Source: Nostoc sp. NMS7 (GTDB lineage Bacteria > Cyanobacteriota > Cyanobacteriia > Cyanobacteriales > Nostocaceae). Taken from it: a DNA stretch of 64,000 nt. The stretch is taken from contig NZ_JABXKJ010000270.1 of the NCBI RefSeq assembly GCF_017115085.1, forward strand, positions 49,162 to 113,161. The letters are read 5' to 3'. Position numbers and translations under genes: made by a program. Of this stretch, positions 17,076 through 26,832 are shown in pieces (position 1 is the stretch's first letter; every line of letters starts with the position of its first letter). The notes under the pieces are model-generated. The model was given only the letters and a program-made list of their open reading frames with translations, did not search any database and had not been told where the DNA came from.

Positions 17076-18089
17076 CTAATTTGGAGTTTTTCGTTTTTTA
17101 TGTAGGTTAGGATACATATCAAAACTTGATTTATTACCAATCACATAGTATTGAATTCGCCGCTCAACAACATTTTTAAATCGAGAAGTAAAATCATAAA
17201 AAAAGCCGGGATTTTTCCTTATTTCTGTCAATGCTGTTAACCATTTTCCTTGTTTTATCGGTTCTACAACTTGAAGGTAAGCTAGGTTTTTCTTCGAGAC
17301 TTTAAGATTATAATATAGAGCGCGGATTAAATCGGGATTTGTTTTCACAGCCTCTTGTTGCATGAAATAATTAGTAGCTTTGCAGTATTGATTTAGACGT
17401 GCTAATTGGCTTTGATGTACAAGAGAACCAGGGCGTGAACGGTAGAAATAATAGGGTTTTGGTTCAATAAAAAAGCGAGATCCTTTGATTAAGCATTTCA
17501 TATCAATCCAAAAATCTTGACCCATCCTGATTTCTTCATCGTACTCAATGCCATGTTTAAGCAAAAATTCTCGTTTGAATATAGGCTTGCTTAAACCAAG
17601 ATGCAATCCCCGTTGCCTATAGACATCAGTTCTCACAAAATAAACGATATCAATTTGGAGAATTTTCTCTATATGTTCTCCACTTTCTTGAATCAATGTA
17701 CTCCAAGGAGATTTTGCACCATCTCTAATTAAATGAAGATCGTCAGCAATCATATCTGCATTTTTTTGCTCTGCCAGTAATACAAGCTTTTCTAATCTTT
17801 CAGGAGCATACCAGTCATCTGAATCAAGAACAGCAATCCATTCTCCTTGGGCTGCTTTGAGGGCACGATTACGCGCAGCAGAAACGCCAAGGTTTTGTTG
17901 ATTAACTATGACTTTGAGACGTTCGTCAGTAAAACTTTTAGCGACTTCTACAGTTTTATCACTTGAACCATCATCGACTATGATAACTTCAATATCAGTA
18001 AGCGTTTGCTCTAAGGCTGACTCTATTGCTTTAGCAATATAAGCTTCAGTATTATAAGCAGGGATAATGACTGAGACTTTAGGATTCAC
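17076..18089 (-). CDS. Glycosyltransferase family 2
   Basis: 337 aa. The N-terminal GT-A domain begins VSVIIPAYNTEAYIAKAIES and contains VIIVDDGSSDKT (about 36-47), GVSAARNRALKAA and the DXD-like VLDSDDWYAP (about 93). It lacks a membrane segment, so it acts at the cytosolic membrane face or in the cytosol. It converges on the GT4-type gene. Donor and acceptor are unknown. Confidence 0.88.
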   Translation of the reverse strand: MNPKVSVIIPAYNTEAYIAKAIESALEQTLTDIEVIIVDDGSSDKTVEVAKSFTDERLKVIVNQQNLGVSAARNRALKAAQGEWIAVLDSDDWYAPERLEKLVLLAEQKNADMIADDLHLIRDGAKSPWSTLIQESGEHIEKILQIDIVYFVRTDVYRQRGLHLGLSKPIFKREFLLKHGIEYDEEIRMGQDFWIDMKCLIKGSRFFIEPKPYYFYRSRPGSLVHQSQLARLNQYCKATNYFMQQEAVKTNPDLIRALYYNLKVSKKNLAYLQVVEPIKQGKWLTALTEIRKNPGFFYDFTSRFKNVVERRIQYYVIGNKSSFDMYPNLHKKRKTPN

Positions 18090-18334
18090 AAAACTAAACT
18101 CCTGACTACACGGTTAGATAAAAATGCTAAAATTGCGAATAATAAGAAAGAAAATTCCTTTTTTAATATACAGCAGATAGATGTGAATTATTCCAGGTTT
18201 GTAGTGAGCGGCTTTAGCCCTATTCTGATAGTATAATTGCCTTGCTCAATCTCTAAAAGCTTATACAATTTGCTTTTGATCGATTTTAAATGGTTGCTTT
18301 ATGTTTGGCGTGATGTACTAGCTATTTCCTGCCC

Positions 18335-18781
18335 TTAGCTTGATTGCCGCTCAAGGCTAGCTTCCATTGTGTTAGTTAAAAAATGACCAGCCAAGACACC
18401 ACTACTGAGGTAGTATGTATCTTGCGAAATTCGGTGTAGGGTTTCAAACCCACTACGACGCTGACGATCGCCTAGTACCTGGTAATGCTGCACAATAGTA
18501 TCTAGACCAATCCAGCCTTCGCCTTCAACCTGCCCCAAAAGATTATGTTGGAGTAAAAAAGTATACTGACGTTCTCCATCATGCAACCGCCCCTTGTATT
18601 GCAAAGAGATTTCCGAGCGATCGCTACCAGGAAATATTAGTTTTGTGGCCATAGTGAACCAGTTATCTCGATTCCAAGCTATTAAGGTCATACCCTTGAC
18701 GGTGATTGGCATCCCATTACGTTCCAGCCAATTTCCTTGTATTGCCCAGCGTCCTGGTTCCAATAAAAAAGTATGAGCCAC
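18335..18781 (-). CDS. Conserved hypothetical protein
   Basis: 148 aa, no signal peptide or membrane segment. Rich in Trp and aromatic residues in beta-strand-like spacing (GRWAIQGNWLERNGMPITVK, TLIAWNRDNWFTMATKL, ISLQYKGRLHDGERQYTFLL), which suggests a lipocalin-like or other beta-barrel fold. The motif GEGWIGLDTIVQHYQVLGD looks conserved. I recognise it only as a cyanobacterial hypothetical. It precedes anmK on the same strand in the map but is transcribed after it, 155 bases downstream. Confidence 0.6.
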   Translation of the reverse strand: MAHTFLLEPGRWAIQGNWLERNGMPITVKGMTLIAWNRDNWFTMATKLIFPGSDRSEISLQYKGRLHDGERQYTFLLQHNLLGQVEGEGWIGLDTIVQHYQVLGDRQRRSGFETLHRISQDTYYLSSGVLAGHFLTNTMEASLERQSS

Positions 18782-18936
18782 CTTTTATATTCCCTGCCTT
18801 GATCAGAGTGCCGCCAAGACTACAGTTATAGCAGTACTGAGTAATGAAGTGAAGAATGAACCGCGATCGCGTTGAAGAAATTTTTTGATCTTATTTGTTT
18901 TTCCTGTTTCAGGACTCATTACTCAGGACTCACTAC

Positions 18937-20136
18937 TCAATACTGACCTTGGTAAATTTCTCCTAAAAGCACTTCTTGAGGTGCCCCAGTCGCAGTAGGT
19001 AGGTTGCCAGGAATACCCAAATTCCGCCAGTAGGCTAAAACCGCGAAGGCGATCGCTTCTTTAAAATCTGCGCTCAAGCCGACTTCATCTGTAGTCCAGA
19101 CTGGTATTGATGTCAACAACAACTGTAATCTTTGTTTCAAATAGAGATTGCGACTACCACCGCCACATAATAATAGTCGTTGGGGCATTGACGGCAAAAA
19201 AGTGCGGTAACTATGAACAATTGAAGCAGCTGTAAGTTCGGTGAGAGTTGCCAATACGTCGGCAGGATTAAGTTGGTATGCTTGGGCATCTTTTAAACAC
19301 TGATGCATATAAGTCACACCAAATAACTCTCGACCAGTGGATTTGGGCGGCGGTAGATGAAAGTAGTCTTGGTTAAGCCATTGTTCTACCAAGGGATGGC
19401 AAGGAGTACCACTCGCTGCCCAATTGCCATCTTCATCGTAAGTTTTAGCACCAGCGCTTAAATGCTCCACCGCTAGATCCAATAGACTATTTCCTGGGCC
19501 AGTATCCCAAGCGCGAATTTTTGCAAGCCAGTCGCCATGCCGAGGCGGAATATAAGCAACATTACCAATACCACCAATGTTTTGAATACAACGCCCCTCC
19601 TGGGGATGACTGAGTAAATAGGCATCTACTCTCGGCACGAGAGGCGCACCATGACCACCAATAGCGATATCAGCAACGCGGAAGTTGCTCACAGTTGCAA
19701 TACCCGTAAGATGGGCAATTAATGCACCGCGCCCTAGTTGCAGACTATAACCTAGTGGGGAGTGGGGAGTGGTTTTCTTCCCCATTCCCCTATCCGCAGG
19801 TGGTCGATGATAAACCGTCTGACCGTGGGAGCCAATGAGAGTGGCTGGCTGATGAGCAATTTGAATATTTTGGGCGGCTTGGGCAAACACAATGGCGATC
19901 GCATCATCTATTTCTGCCAATTCTGCCATTGAGATCGCAACGCCTGCACCAACTGCCAATATTCTTTCTCTGAGTTCGGCTGGATAGGGATATGTTACCC
20001 CAGCTAGCAACTCAACTTTCAAATCCAATTCTGTACCGGAAATCTCTACCAAGGCGGCGTCTATGCCATCTACGGATGTGCCACTAATTAAACCGATAAC
20101 GCGAGTAAAGACAGCAGCTGTTTCAGTCGGATGCAT
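18937..20136 (-). CDS. anmK: Anhydro-N-acetylmuramic acid kinase
   Basis: 399 aa. Phosphorylates 1,6-anhydroMurNAc to MurNAc-6-phosphate in cytosolic peptidoglycan recycling. Motifs in order: GLISGTSVDGIDAAL with the phosphate loop, IGSHGQTVYHRPP (about 102-114), GYSLQLGRGALIAHLTG, QNIGGIGNVAYIP (about 190), WDTGPGNSLLDL and LLCGGGSRNLYLKQRL. Between HRPP and GYSLQLG lies an extra stretch (about ADRGMGKKTTPHSPL) encoded by a GGGGAGT-type repeat, which most family members would lack. MurNAc-6-P etherase is not in the window. Confidence 0.93.
   Translation of the reverse strand: MHPTETAAVFTRVIGLISGTSVDGIDAALVEISGTELDLKVELLAGVTYPYPAELRERILAVGAGVAISMAELAEIDDAIAIVFAQAAQNIQIAHQPATLIGSHGQTVYHRPPADRGMGKKTTPHSPLGYSLQLGRGALIAHLTGIATVSNFRVADIAIGGHGAPLVPRVDAYLLSHPQEGRCIQNIGGIGNVAYIPPRHGDWLAKIRAWDTGPGNSLLDLAVEHLSAGAKTYDEDGNWAASGTPCHPLVEQWLNQDYFHLPPPKSTGRELFGVTYMHQCLKDAQAYQLNPADVLATLTELTAASIVHSYRTFLPSMPQRLLLCGGGSRNLYLKQRLQLLLTSIPVWTTDEVGLSADFKEAIAFAVLAYWRNLGIPGNLPTATGAPQEVLLGEIYQGQY
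19744..19791 (-). repeat. Minisatellite-like insert inside anmK
   Basis: TAGTGGGGAGTGGGGAGTGG on the plus strand plus the following CCCCATTCCCC encode the extra KTTPHSP-type residues in AnmK. 'ggggagtgggga' is the same low-complexity pattern seen between genes (e.g. 26000-26030, 49045-49110). Confidence 0.55.
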
Positions 20137-20387
20137 TTATGCACCTTTTATAAAAAAAAGTTTGTTTACAATTTAGCACTGATAACTTTGCGCTTTCTAT
20201 ATAAAGCGATTGACATTAGAGAACATAATATCAGTAATTTTCCTCTAAATGAAATTCAATAAATTACATTTTTCTCTGCGCGGAGTCAAATCGCAAAAGT
20301 AGTAATTATTCTGATGTTGAAATCTCGCAGCACCTCGGACAATGAGTGTTGAACGAGAAAAATTTTAAATCCGAGAAGAATTGCCAA

Positions 20388-21179
20388 ATGAAAAGTCTTT
20401 TAATTAAGTCCGCGATCGCTTCTGGTGTCGTTTTGTCCTTGGCTACTTTTACCCGTCCTGTAATGGCTACGTCTTTTACGGTATCAATCGAAAACGCAGG
20501 CGTACAAAATGCACAATCATCAAATCTTGTGAATGCTCATGTACAAACTTTTGATGCACAAACAACAGGTTACAGTACAGCAGGTTTTCAATCGAATGAT
20601 GGAACGACAAATGTTGGTAGCTATAAGACTACTCTGATCCAGAATGCAGACCAATATGGTGGTGCTGGTGGAACAGGCAAATATTTTGATGTAAACGCCA
20701 ACATATCTGGTCAAACGGTTTCCACCCTAAATTTGGCAACCGCACAAAGTTACTTTGGACTTTGGTGGTCTGCAGGAGACGCTAATAACGTACTGACATT
20801 TCTTTCACAAAATAAGGTTGTACAAACTATAACTACTGCCGATGTGGTTAGTTATATCGGAAAGCTAGCAAATAAAGCCAGCTATTACGGTAATCCTAAT
20901 TCGACAAATCAAAATACTGGAGAACCCTATGCGTTCATCAACTTCTATGATGTTGCCGGAACTTTTGATCAGGTTCAATTCAGCAATATTGGCGGAACTG
21001 GTTTTGAATCAGATAATCACACAGTTGCCACTAGCTACAAGAGTATCACCGGTAATGTAGTTACCAAAGCAGTTCCTGAGTCTTCTTCTCTATTAGGAGT
21101 TCTTGTGATTGGTTTTGTGGGTGCTAGTTCAGTTATGACTCGTCGAGTTAACAAAAAGCCAGTTTTGCAATTGTCATAA
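20388..21179 (+). CDS. PEP-CTERM sorting-domain protein, exported
   Basis: 263 aa from ATG 20388. An N-terminal signal peptide (KSLLIKSAIASGVVLSLATF, cleavage near VMA-TS), a polar body of about 200 residues rich in Asn/Gln/Thr, and a C-terminal sorting signal: VPESSSLLGVLVIGF membrane segment followed by the basic TRRVNKK. PEP-CTERM proteins are cut and anchored or released by exosortases. The body contains AQSYFGLWWSAGDANNVLTF and a YAFINFYDVAGTFDQVQFSN segment, typical of Nostoc PEP-CTERM proteins of unknown function. It is single, with no exosortase in the window. A hairpin follows the gene (21194-21219). Confidence 0.85.
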   Translation: MKSLLIKSAIASGVVLSLATFTRPVMATSFTVSIENAGVQNAQSSNLVNAHVQTFDAQTTGYSTAGFQSNDGTTNVGSYKTTLIQNADQYGGAGGTGKYFDVNANISGQTVSTLNLATAQSYFGLWWSAGDANNVLTFLSQNKVVQTITTADVVSYIGKLANKASYYGNPNSTNQNTGEPYAFINFYDVAGTFDQVQFSNIGGTGFESDNHTVATSYKSITGNVVTKAVPESSSLLGVLVIGFVGASSVMTRRVNKKPVLQLS

Positions 21180-21765
21180 GTGGATGCCTAAGCCAGGAAG
21201 TCACCTTCCTGACTTGGTGTTGACAAACTGTGCCTGAAAGGTTATAATGTTAGGTTTTATCAATGATTTGGTAAGATTCTTCTGATTTTCTCTACACTCT
21301 AACCCCAGGCTTCACGTTCGCGTAGTGTGCCGTAGACGGGATTTTAAAACTTTCGACGACAATTCAACATTAAATACAACTTAGGGCGAGCTTACTGACG
21401 GTAGGTTCGCCCTAATCCTTATGATCACCCTTCTCCTACACGCAAAGCATGGCAAGCTTTCAGAGTAGGAATGCGTCTAAGGCAGTCTTGCTGGAAGAAA
21501 GAAAAGTAGTTAAGAAACTCTTAAAAAATTCTCAAAGAAGAAATAAGTAAGTGGGCAAGAATAAATCAAACTATGTTACGCAATATAAAATTAATTAAAT
21601 TGGCTCGTAGTCAGGGCTTCAGCGCTATTTTCCGGGATAAAGCCCTGACTACTAACCTTTAATTATTCACACCCACTTACTTAAAAGGAAACAGCTTACA
21701 GAAAACCCACATCTGAAGAATCGATATGATAGAAAAGTAAATAAAATTTAAAAAATATTTATCAA
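21180..21765. other. Intergenic region with three hairpins
   Basis: No gene seen. CCAGGAAG/CTTCCTGACTTGG just after the PEP-CTERM gene could end its transcript. TTAGGGCGA/TCGCCCTAA (21381-21389/21407-21415) is a second stem. GTAGTCAGGGCTT/AAGCCCTGACTAC (21607-21619/21640-21652) is a perfect 13-bp stem of a dispersed Nostoc-type repeat. Confidence 0.6.
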
Positions 21766-23181
21766 ATGGTGGTTCAATCATCTGGCTTGTCCAAGGTCAA
21801 AGACTCGTTAACACAAAAAATCTTCTTGGGTAATGAACCTAATGCAGAGTTAATTGCAATTCTCACGGTTTACTTTGTCCAAGGAATTTTAGGGTTATCG
21901 CGTCTAGCTGTTAGCTTTTTCCTCAAAGATGAACTGCTACTGAGTCCAGTTCAAGTGTCGGCGCTATTGGGAATTGTCTTTCTACCTTGGATGATCAAGC
22001 CGGTGTTTGGTTTTATCTCTGATGGCTTGCCGATATTTGGCTATCGTCGGCGTCCTTACTTGATTTTATCCGGGATACTGGGATCTGTTTCTTGGGTAAG
22101 TCTGGCGACAATAGTTCATACCAACTGGGCAGCGACGTTAGCGATCGCCCTTAGTTCTCTCTCTGTCGCCATGAGTGATGTTATAGTTGACTCGCTGGTT
22201 GTGGAACGAGCTAGAGGCGAATCACAAGCGAAAGCAGGTTCACTACAATCTCTGTGCTGGGGTGCTGCTGCGATCGGAGGTTTAATAACAGCATACTTTA
22301 GCGGTCTGCTGCTGCAATACTTTACTACCCGTACTGTCTTTGGGATTACCGCCTTATTCCCTTTGATCGTTTCAGGGGTAGCTTGGTTAATTGCTGAGTC
22401 GCCCGTTAGCAAAGATGCTCAAGATAGTAATCACACTAACTCTTTACCAATCAAACATCAACTGGGGCAGCTACGCCAAGCGATTACCCAAAAATCAATT
22501 TGGCTACCAACGGCATTTATTTTCATCTGGCAAGCTACGCCAAATGCAGACTCAGCCTTTTTCTACTTCTCTACCAACGAACTACACTTTCAACCAGAAT
22601 TTTTGGGGCGGGTGCATTTGGTAACAAGTTTCGCTTCTTTAGCAGGTGTTTGGATTTTTCAACGTTACCTCAAAAGCATCCCTTTTCGCGTGATTTTTGC
22701 TTGGAGTACTGTCCTTTCCTCAATTTTGGGGATGACGATGCTGTTGTTAGTGACTCACACAAACAGGCTATTAAATATAGATGACCACTGGTTTAGTTTG
22801 GGTGATAGTCTTATTCTCTCTGTAATGGGCAAAATTGCCTTTATGCAAGTGATGGTGTTAGCAGCAAGGCTTTGTCCCTCTGGTGTGGAAGCGACATTAT
22901 TTGCTTTGTTAATGTCGGTGTTTAATTCAGCAGCAACGGTTTCCCATGCATTGGGGGCATTAATCACCTATTGGCTGGGGATCACTGCAACGAACTTTGA
23001 GTCACTTTGGCTATTGGTGGTAATTACTAACCTCAGTACGCTGTTACCCCTACCATTCATCAAGTGGCTACCTGCTGCTGAGGAGCAAACTGAGACACCC
23101 AAAGATGGAGAACAACCGTTTTTGCCTGATTTGATGTCTGAATTGGTACTGAGAGAATCAGAGTCAAAAATCGTTGAATAG
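21766..23181 (+). CDS. Folate/biopterin (BT1-type) family transporter
   Basis: 471 aa, about 12 predicted membrane helices. Membership in the folate-biopterin transporter branch of the major facilitator superfamily is shown by the N-terminal YFVQGILGLSRLAVSFFLKD, SPVQVSALLGIVFLPWMIKP, and the signature GFISDGLPIFGYRRRPYLIL (about 83-102). The following helices carry DVIVDSLVVERARGE. Cyanobacterial members such as the Synechocystis slr0642 product transport folates. Tail of about 35 polar residues. The carotenoid oxygenase gene follows on the same strand after 144 bases; a functional link is not evident. Confidence 0.88.
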   Translation: MVVQSSGLSKVKDSLTQKIFLGNEPNAELIAILTVYFVQGILGLSRLAVSFFLKDELLLSPVQVSALLGIVFLPWMIKPVFGFISDGLPIFGYRRRPYLILSGILGSVSWVSLATIVHTNWAATLAIALSSLSVAMSDVIVDSLVVERARGESQAKAGSLQSLCWGAAAIGGLITAYFSGLLLQYFTTRTVFGITALFPLIVSGVAWLIAESPVSKDAQDSNHTNSLPIKHQLGQLRQAITQKSIWLPTAFIFIWQATPNADSAFFYFSTNELHFQPEFLGRVHLVTSFASLAGVWIFQRYLKSIPFRVIFAWSTVLSSILGMTMLLLVTHTNRLLNIDDHWFSLGDSLILSVMGKIAFMQVMVLAARLCPSGVEATLFALLMSVFNSAATVSHALGALITYWLGITATNFESLWLLVVITNLSTLLPLPFIKWLPAAEEQTETPKDGEQPFLPDLMSELVLRESESKIVE

Positions 23182-23325
23182 TCTAATAAATATTACGCAA
23201 AATTGAGCAAGTGCGGTCTTCTGCCAAGGGAAAGGAGACGCTAGCAAAGTCGTAAAGAAATTTTTTTCTAGCGGCTAGATATTTTCGTGCAAAGTAATGC
23301 AAAGTAACAGTAAAAAACAAAGTAC

Positions 23326-24825
23326 ATGCAGAGTTTTAAAAGTCAAGAAAGCCCAGTTACAGAAAAATCCTATACTCGTGGAGACTGGCAAGGAGGATAT
23401 CAATCTCTGACGCAAGAGTTTGATTATTGGATTGATGATATAGAAGGAGAAATTCCCAGAGAATTACAAGGTACGCTGTTTAGAAATGGCCCCGGTTTGT
23501 TGGATGTGAATGGGCAACTTCTTCATCACCCATTTGATGGGGATGGGATAATTAGCAAAATTACCTTTACTAACGGCCGCGCTCATTTTCGCAACCGCTT
23601 TGTCCGCACAACTGGCTATTTGGCAGAGCAAAAGGCGGGGAAAATTCTCTATCGCGGTACTTTTGGGACTCAAAAACCCGGCGGTTGGCTAGCTAATATC
23701 TTTGACTTCAGACTCAAAAATATCGCCAATACAAATGTTATCTATTGGGGTGGTAAACTGCTAGCACTGTGGGAAGGATCTGAAGCATATCGCCTCGATC
23801 CCTATACTCTTGAAACCTTGGGTAATGAATATTTTAATGGTGCTTTGTCAGCAGGTGAAGCTTTCGCTGCACATCCCCGCTTGGAAAAGAATTGTGATCA
23901 AGATGGCGGCGCACCTTGCCTAGTAAATTTCTCGATTAAGCCGGGATTATCTACCAGAATTACTATTTTTGAGCTAAACCCAGCAGGTGAAATTGTCAGA
24001 CAGCACGCTTATAAGGTTCCAGGTTTCTCTTTCATCCACGATTTTGTCATTACTCGCAATTACTGTATCTTCTTTCAAAATCCTGTCACCTTTAATCCTA
24101 TACCTTTCGCCTTGGGAATACGTGCGGCGGGAGAATGTATCAAATTTCAGCCAAATCAGCCAACTCAAATTTTAATTATTCCCCGCTTCCCCAAAGAAGG
24201 GCAAGAAAAGATAAAAATTCTGGAAACTCAGTCGGGTTTCGTCTTCCATCATGTCAATGCTTTTGAGGTAGGAGAGGAAGTTTTGGTTGACTCCATTTGC
24301 TACCAAGATTTATCAAAAATCGAACCTAAAAGCGATTTTCGACAAGTTGATTTTGAGGCGCTCTCACCTGGGCAACTCTGGCGATTTTATTTGAATCTAA
24401 AGGATGGGACAGTACGGCGGGAATTGATTGATGGCCGTTGTTGTGAATTTCCCAGCATACATCCGGCGAATGTGGGACACCCTTATCGATATCTATATAT
24501 AGCTGCGGCTCATGCAGAAACTGGTAATGCTCCCTTACAAGCATTGTTAAAAATTGATTTAAAGTCTGGTGAAAGACAACTTTGGAGTGCTGCACCCCGT
24601 GGTTTTGTGGGTGAGCCGATTTTTGTGCCGCGTCCAGGTTCCGAAAAGGAACATGATGGTTGGGTATTAGCTTTGGTTTATGATGCTGCTCATCACCGCT
24701 CAGATTTGGTAATTTTGGATGCTAGTGATTTCTCTAAAGGAGTGATGGCGCGGCTACATCTCAAGCATCATATCCCCTACGGTCTGCATGGGAGCTTTAC
24801 TTGTGACGTTTTTGGAGAAATTTGA
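23326..24825 (+). CDS. Carotenoid cleavage oxygenase
   Basis: 499 aa. Retinal-pigment-epithelium-type non-heme iron enzyme that cleaves carotenoids or apocarotenoids. The four iron-binding histidines are recognisable in AFAAHPR (about 187), FSFIHDFVI (about 240), GFVFHHVNAFE (about 307) and the C-terminal PYGLHGSF (about 490). LFRNGPGLLDVNG and HPFDGDGII are the usual blade-1 signatures. A soluble seven-bladed propeller is expected. Cyanobacterial relatives include the apocarotenoid 15,15'-oxygenase and the all-trans-carotene cleavers; I cannot separate these by eye. Its 3' end overlaps the convergent kdpD gene by 29 bases. Confidence 0.92.
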   Translation: MQSFKSQESPVTEKSYTRGDWQGGYQSLTQEFDYWIDDIEGEIPRELQGTLFRNGPGLLDVNGQLLHHPFDGDGIISKITFTNGRAHFRNRFVRTTGYLAEQKAGKILYRGTFGTQKPGGWLANIFDFRLKNIANTNVIYWGGKLLALWEGSEAYRLDPYTLETLGNEYFNGALSAGEAFAAHPRLEKNCDQDGGAPCLVNFSIKPGLSTRITIFELNPAGEIVRQHAYKVPGFSFIHDFVITRNYCIFFQNPVTFNPIPFALGIRAAGECIKFQPNQPTQILIIPRFPKEGQEKIKILETQSGFVFHHVNAFEVGEEVLVDSICYQDLSKIEPKSDFRQVDFEALSPGQLWRFYLNLKDGTVRRELIDGRCCEFPSIHPANVGHPYRYLYIAAAHAETGNAPLQALLKIDLKSGERQLWSAAPRGFVGEPIFVPRPGSEKEHDGWVLALVYDAAHHRSDLVILDASDFSKGVMARLHLKHHIPYGLHGSFTCDVFGEI

Positions 24826-25984
24826 TCCCCTCTTTAGGTGAAACCATTTTTTCGCTGGAAATGATGTGCAAATCGATATTTTTGAGCAAGCGGACTAATT
24901 TTTGCGTCAAAGATCCTTTGAGGAGCATTTGCCAGCGCGATCGCTGACTTTCACCAATTACAATTTGGGTGATCCGATATTTTTCGGCGACTTCAGCGAT
25001 CGCATTGGCGACGTTACTGTTGGTAACATGAAGAAAAGTACCTTCAAATTCTTTACAAAGTTTCTCACAAGTGTCAATATGTAGGCTTTCCCCTTTGCTG
25101 AGGAAGCGTTCTGGATTGGCAACGAACAAGCAATAAAGTGGGGCGCTCATATAATTAGCCAACCTCGCACCCCGACGTAACAGCTGCACTGAGTTGGGAT
25201 AAGTGGATATACATACCAAAACCCGCTCGTGAATATTACAGGATTGGCTGTTACGGATAGTGGCGATCGCATCTTCTTCCACGTTGTCTGCTACTTCGCG
25301 CAAAGCCAACTCCCGCAAAGCAATCAGGTTACGGCGGTGGAAAAAATTATCCAGGGATTGTTGGATTTTGTCGGGTGCATAAATCTTCCCTTCTAATAAC
25401 CGTTCTTGTAGCGTTTCCGGTGTGACATCTACTAATACTATTTCATCTGCATCATCCAGAATCCTGTCAGGAACTCGCTCACGAACTACTACACCTGTAA
25501 TTCGGGCTACTAGGTCATTGAGACTTTCCAAATGTTGCACATTCATTGTGGAGTAGACATCAATACCTGCTGCCAAAACTACTTCTACATCTTCATAGCG
25601 TTTTTCGTGTGGTGAACCAGGGACATTAGTATGGGCAAGTTCATCGATTAAGACTAATTGGGGCGATCGCTTTAAAATAGCATCTGTATCCATATCCGTT
25701 AGCATCAACCTATCTTGAAGATATTGCTTGCGGGGTAAAATCTCCAGTCCCTTTGCCTTCTCAGCTGTGTCCTTGCGTCCGTGGGTTTCCAAAAGCCCAA
25801 CGACGACATGAATTCCTTCATGTTTGAGTGCATGTCCCTCTTCCAGCATCCGGTAAGTTTTGCCTACTCCAGGAGCCATGCCAATAAAGATTTTATGCTT
25901 GCCCCGTCGTCGTGGCGGATAAAGCGAGTAACTTGCAGAATTTAAAGGAGTGCCAGCCGAACCAGTATTAGTATTATCTGACAT
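24797..25984 (-). CDS. kdpD: Truncated KdpD: N-terminal sensor and universal stress domain only
   Basis: 395 aa, compared with roughly 900 for full KdpD. Present are the KdpD ATP-binding domain with Walker A GMAPGVGKTY (about 35-44), LVLIDELAHTNVPGS (about 112) and YSTMNVQHLESLNDLV, then a universal-stress-type domain (about 250-375, VLVCISTYPNSVQLLRRGAR, TQIVIGESQRSRWQML). Absent are the four membrane helices and the histidine kinase, which is the known state of KdpD in Anabaena and related strains. Last gene of the kdpABCD run, 210 bases after kdpC; it probably helps control or tune the pump, perhaps with a separate kinase. Confidence 0.93.
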   Translation of the reverse strand: MSDNTNTGSAGTPLNSASYSLYPPRRRGKHKIFIGMAPGVGKTYRMLEEGHALKHEGIHVVVGLLETHGRKDTAEKAKGLEILPRKQYLQDRLMLTDMDTDAILKRSPQLVLIDELAHTNVPGSPHEKRYEDVEVVLAAGIDVYSTMNVQHLESLNDLVARITGVVVRERVPDRILDDADEIVLVDVTPETLQERLLEGKIYAPDKIQQSLDNFFHRRNLIALRELALREVADNVEEDAIATIRNSQSCNIHERVLVCISTYPNSVQLLRRGARLANYMSAPLYCLFVANPERFLSKGESLHIDTCEKLCKEFEGTFLHVTNSNVANAIAEVAEKYRITQIVIGESQRSRWQMLLKGSLTQKLVRLLKNIDLHIISSEKMVSPKEGIKFLQKRHK

Positions 25985-26124
25985 TAGACCTACCTTGAAA
26001 ATAGGGAATGGGGAGTAGGGAAAAGAAATTTTTATAACCCCGTCCTTCTAGCACGGTTTTAAGTTTTGTGGCGGGGTCTAAATTCCCGTGTTTCGACTTC
26101 GCTCAACACAAGTTACAAAACTGT

Positions 26125-26157
26125 ACTTCCGACTTCCGACTTCCGACTTCCGACTTC
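26125..26157. repeat. CTTCCGA heptamer tandem repeat
   Basis: About four and a half units of ACTTCCG between kdpC and kdpD, bordered by more 'ccccactcccc' low-complexity sequence. The intergenic distance inside an otherwise tight operon has been enlarged by these repeats. Confidence 0.75.
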
Positions 26158-26194
26158 ATTAACTATTTATTCCCCACTCCCCACTTCCGATTTC

Positions 26195-26794
26195 TTAATT
26201 TTGCTGACGATTAATATCTTGCAAGTCAAGAGCATAATTCAATCGGAGAACATTGACTCCCGGCTCCCCAAAAATCCCTAAAAATCTTTCATCAGTATAC
26301 TTGTTAATTAAAGGTAGGATCTCATTGTCTTTTATTCGCCGCGCACCAGCAACCCGCGTCAATTGCTGCCGTGCTGCTTTCAAGGAAATATGCGGGTCTA
26401 AACCGGAGCCAGAAGTATAAATTATATCAGCGAGCGGGTTAAGATTTTCGTCTCGTAATTGATTTGCCTGTTCTAAAATCCGCTTTAGTAGCTCTGGATT
26501 GCTAGCAGCGAGATTGCTGGCTCCAGATATGCCAGTTGGCTTGGCTTTTTTGCCTTGGCTATATCTAACAGTACTGGGACGAGGATGGAAATATCGCTCA
26601 GATGTGAACACCTGACCAATTAAAGCCGAACCAATTGGTTGATTATTTAGATTCAGCATGATGCTGCCGTTGGCTTGATAGGGCAAAAAAACTTGACCCA
26701 CTACAAGGATTATCAGAGGATAGATGATTGCAGTCAACAACCAAAGCATCAGAGTTATGAAAATTGCTCTGATGGTTTCTCGAATAATAGCCAT
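26195..26794 (-). CDS. kdpC: Potassium-transporting ATPase subunit C
   Basis: 199 aa. One N-terminal membrane helix (about 10-35, FITLMLWLLTAIIYPLIIL) and a periplasmic domain. Family marks are NQPIGSALIGQVF, YFHPRPSTV, SNLAASNPELL, the DIIYTSGSGLDPHISLKAA stretch and LGIFGEPGVNVLRLN at the end. KdpC stabilises the KdpABC high-affinity K+ pump. It lies 38 bases after kdpB. Confidence 0.95.
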   Translation of the reverse strand: MAIIRETIRAIFITLMLWLLTAIIYPLIILVVGQVFLPYQANGSIMLNLNNQPIGSALIGQVFTSERYFHPRPSTVRYSQGKKAKPTGISGASNLAASNPELLKRILEQANQLRDENLNPLADIIYTSGSGLDPHISLKAARQQLTRVAGARRIKDNEILPLINKYTDERFLGIFGEPGVNVLRLNYALDLQDINRQQN

Positions 26795-26832
26795 AAAAAT
26801 TTTCCAATTGCTGCTAATATTTTATTTTTAAC

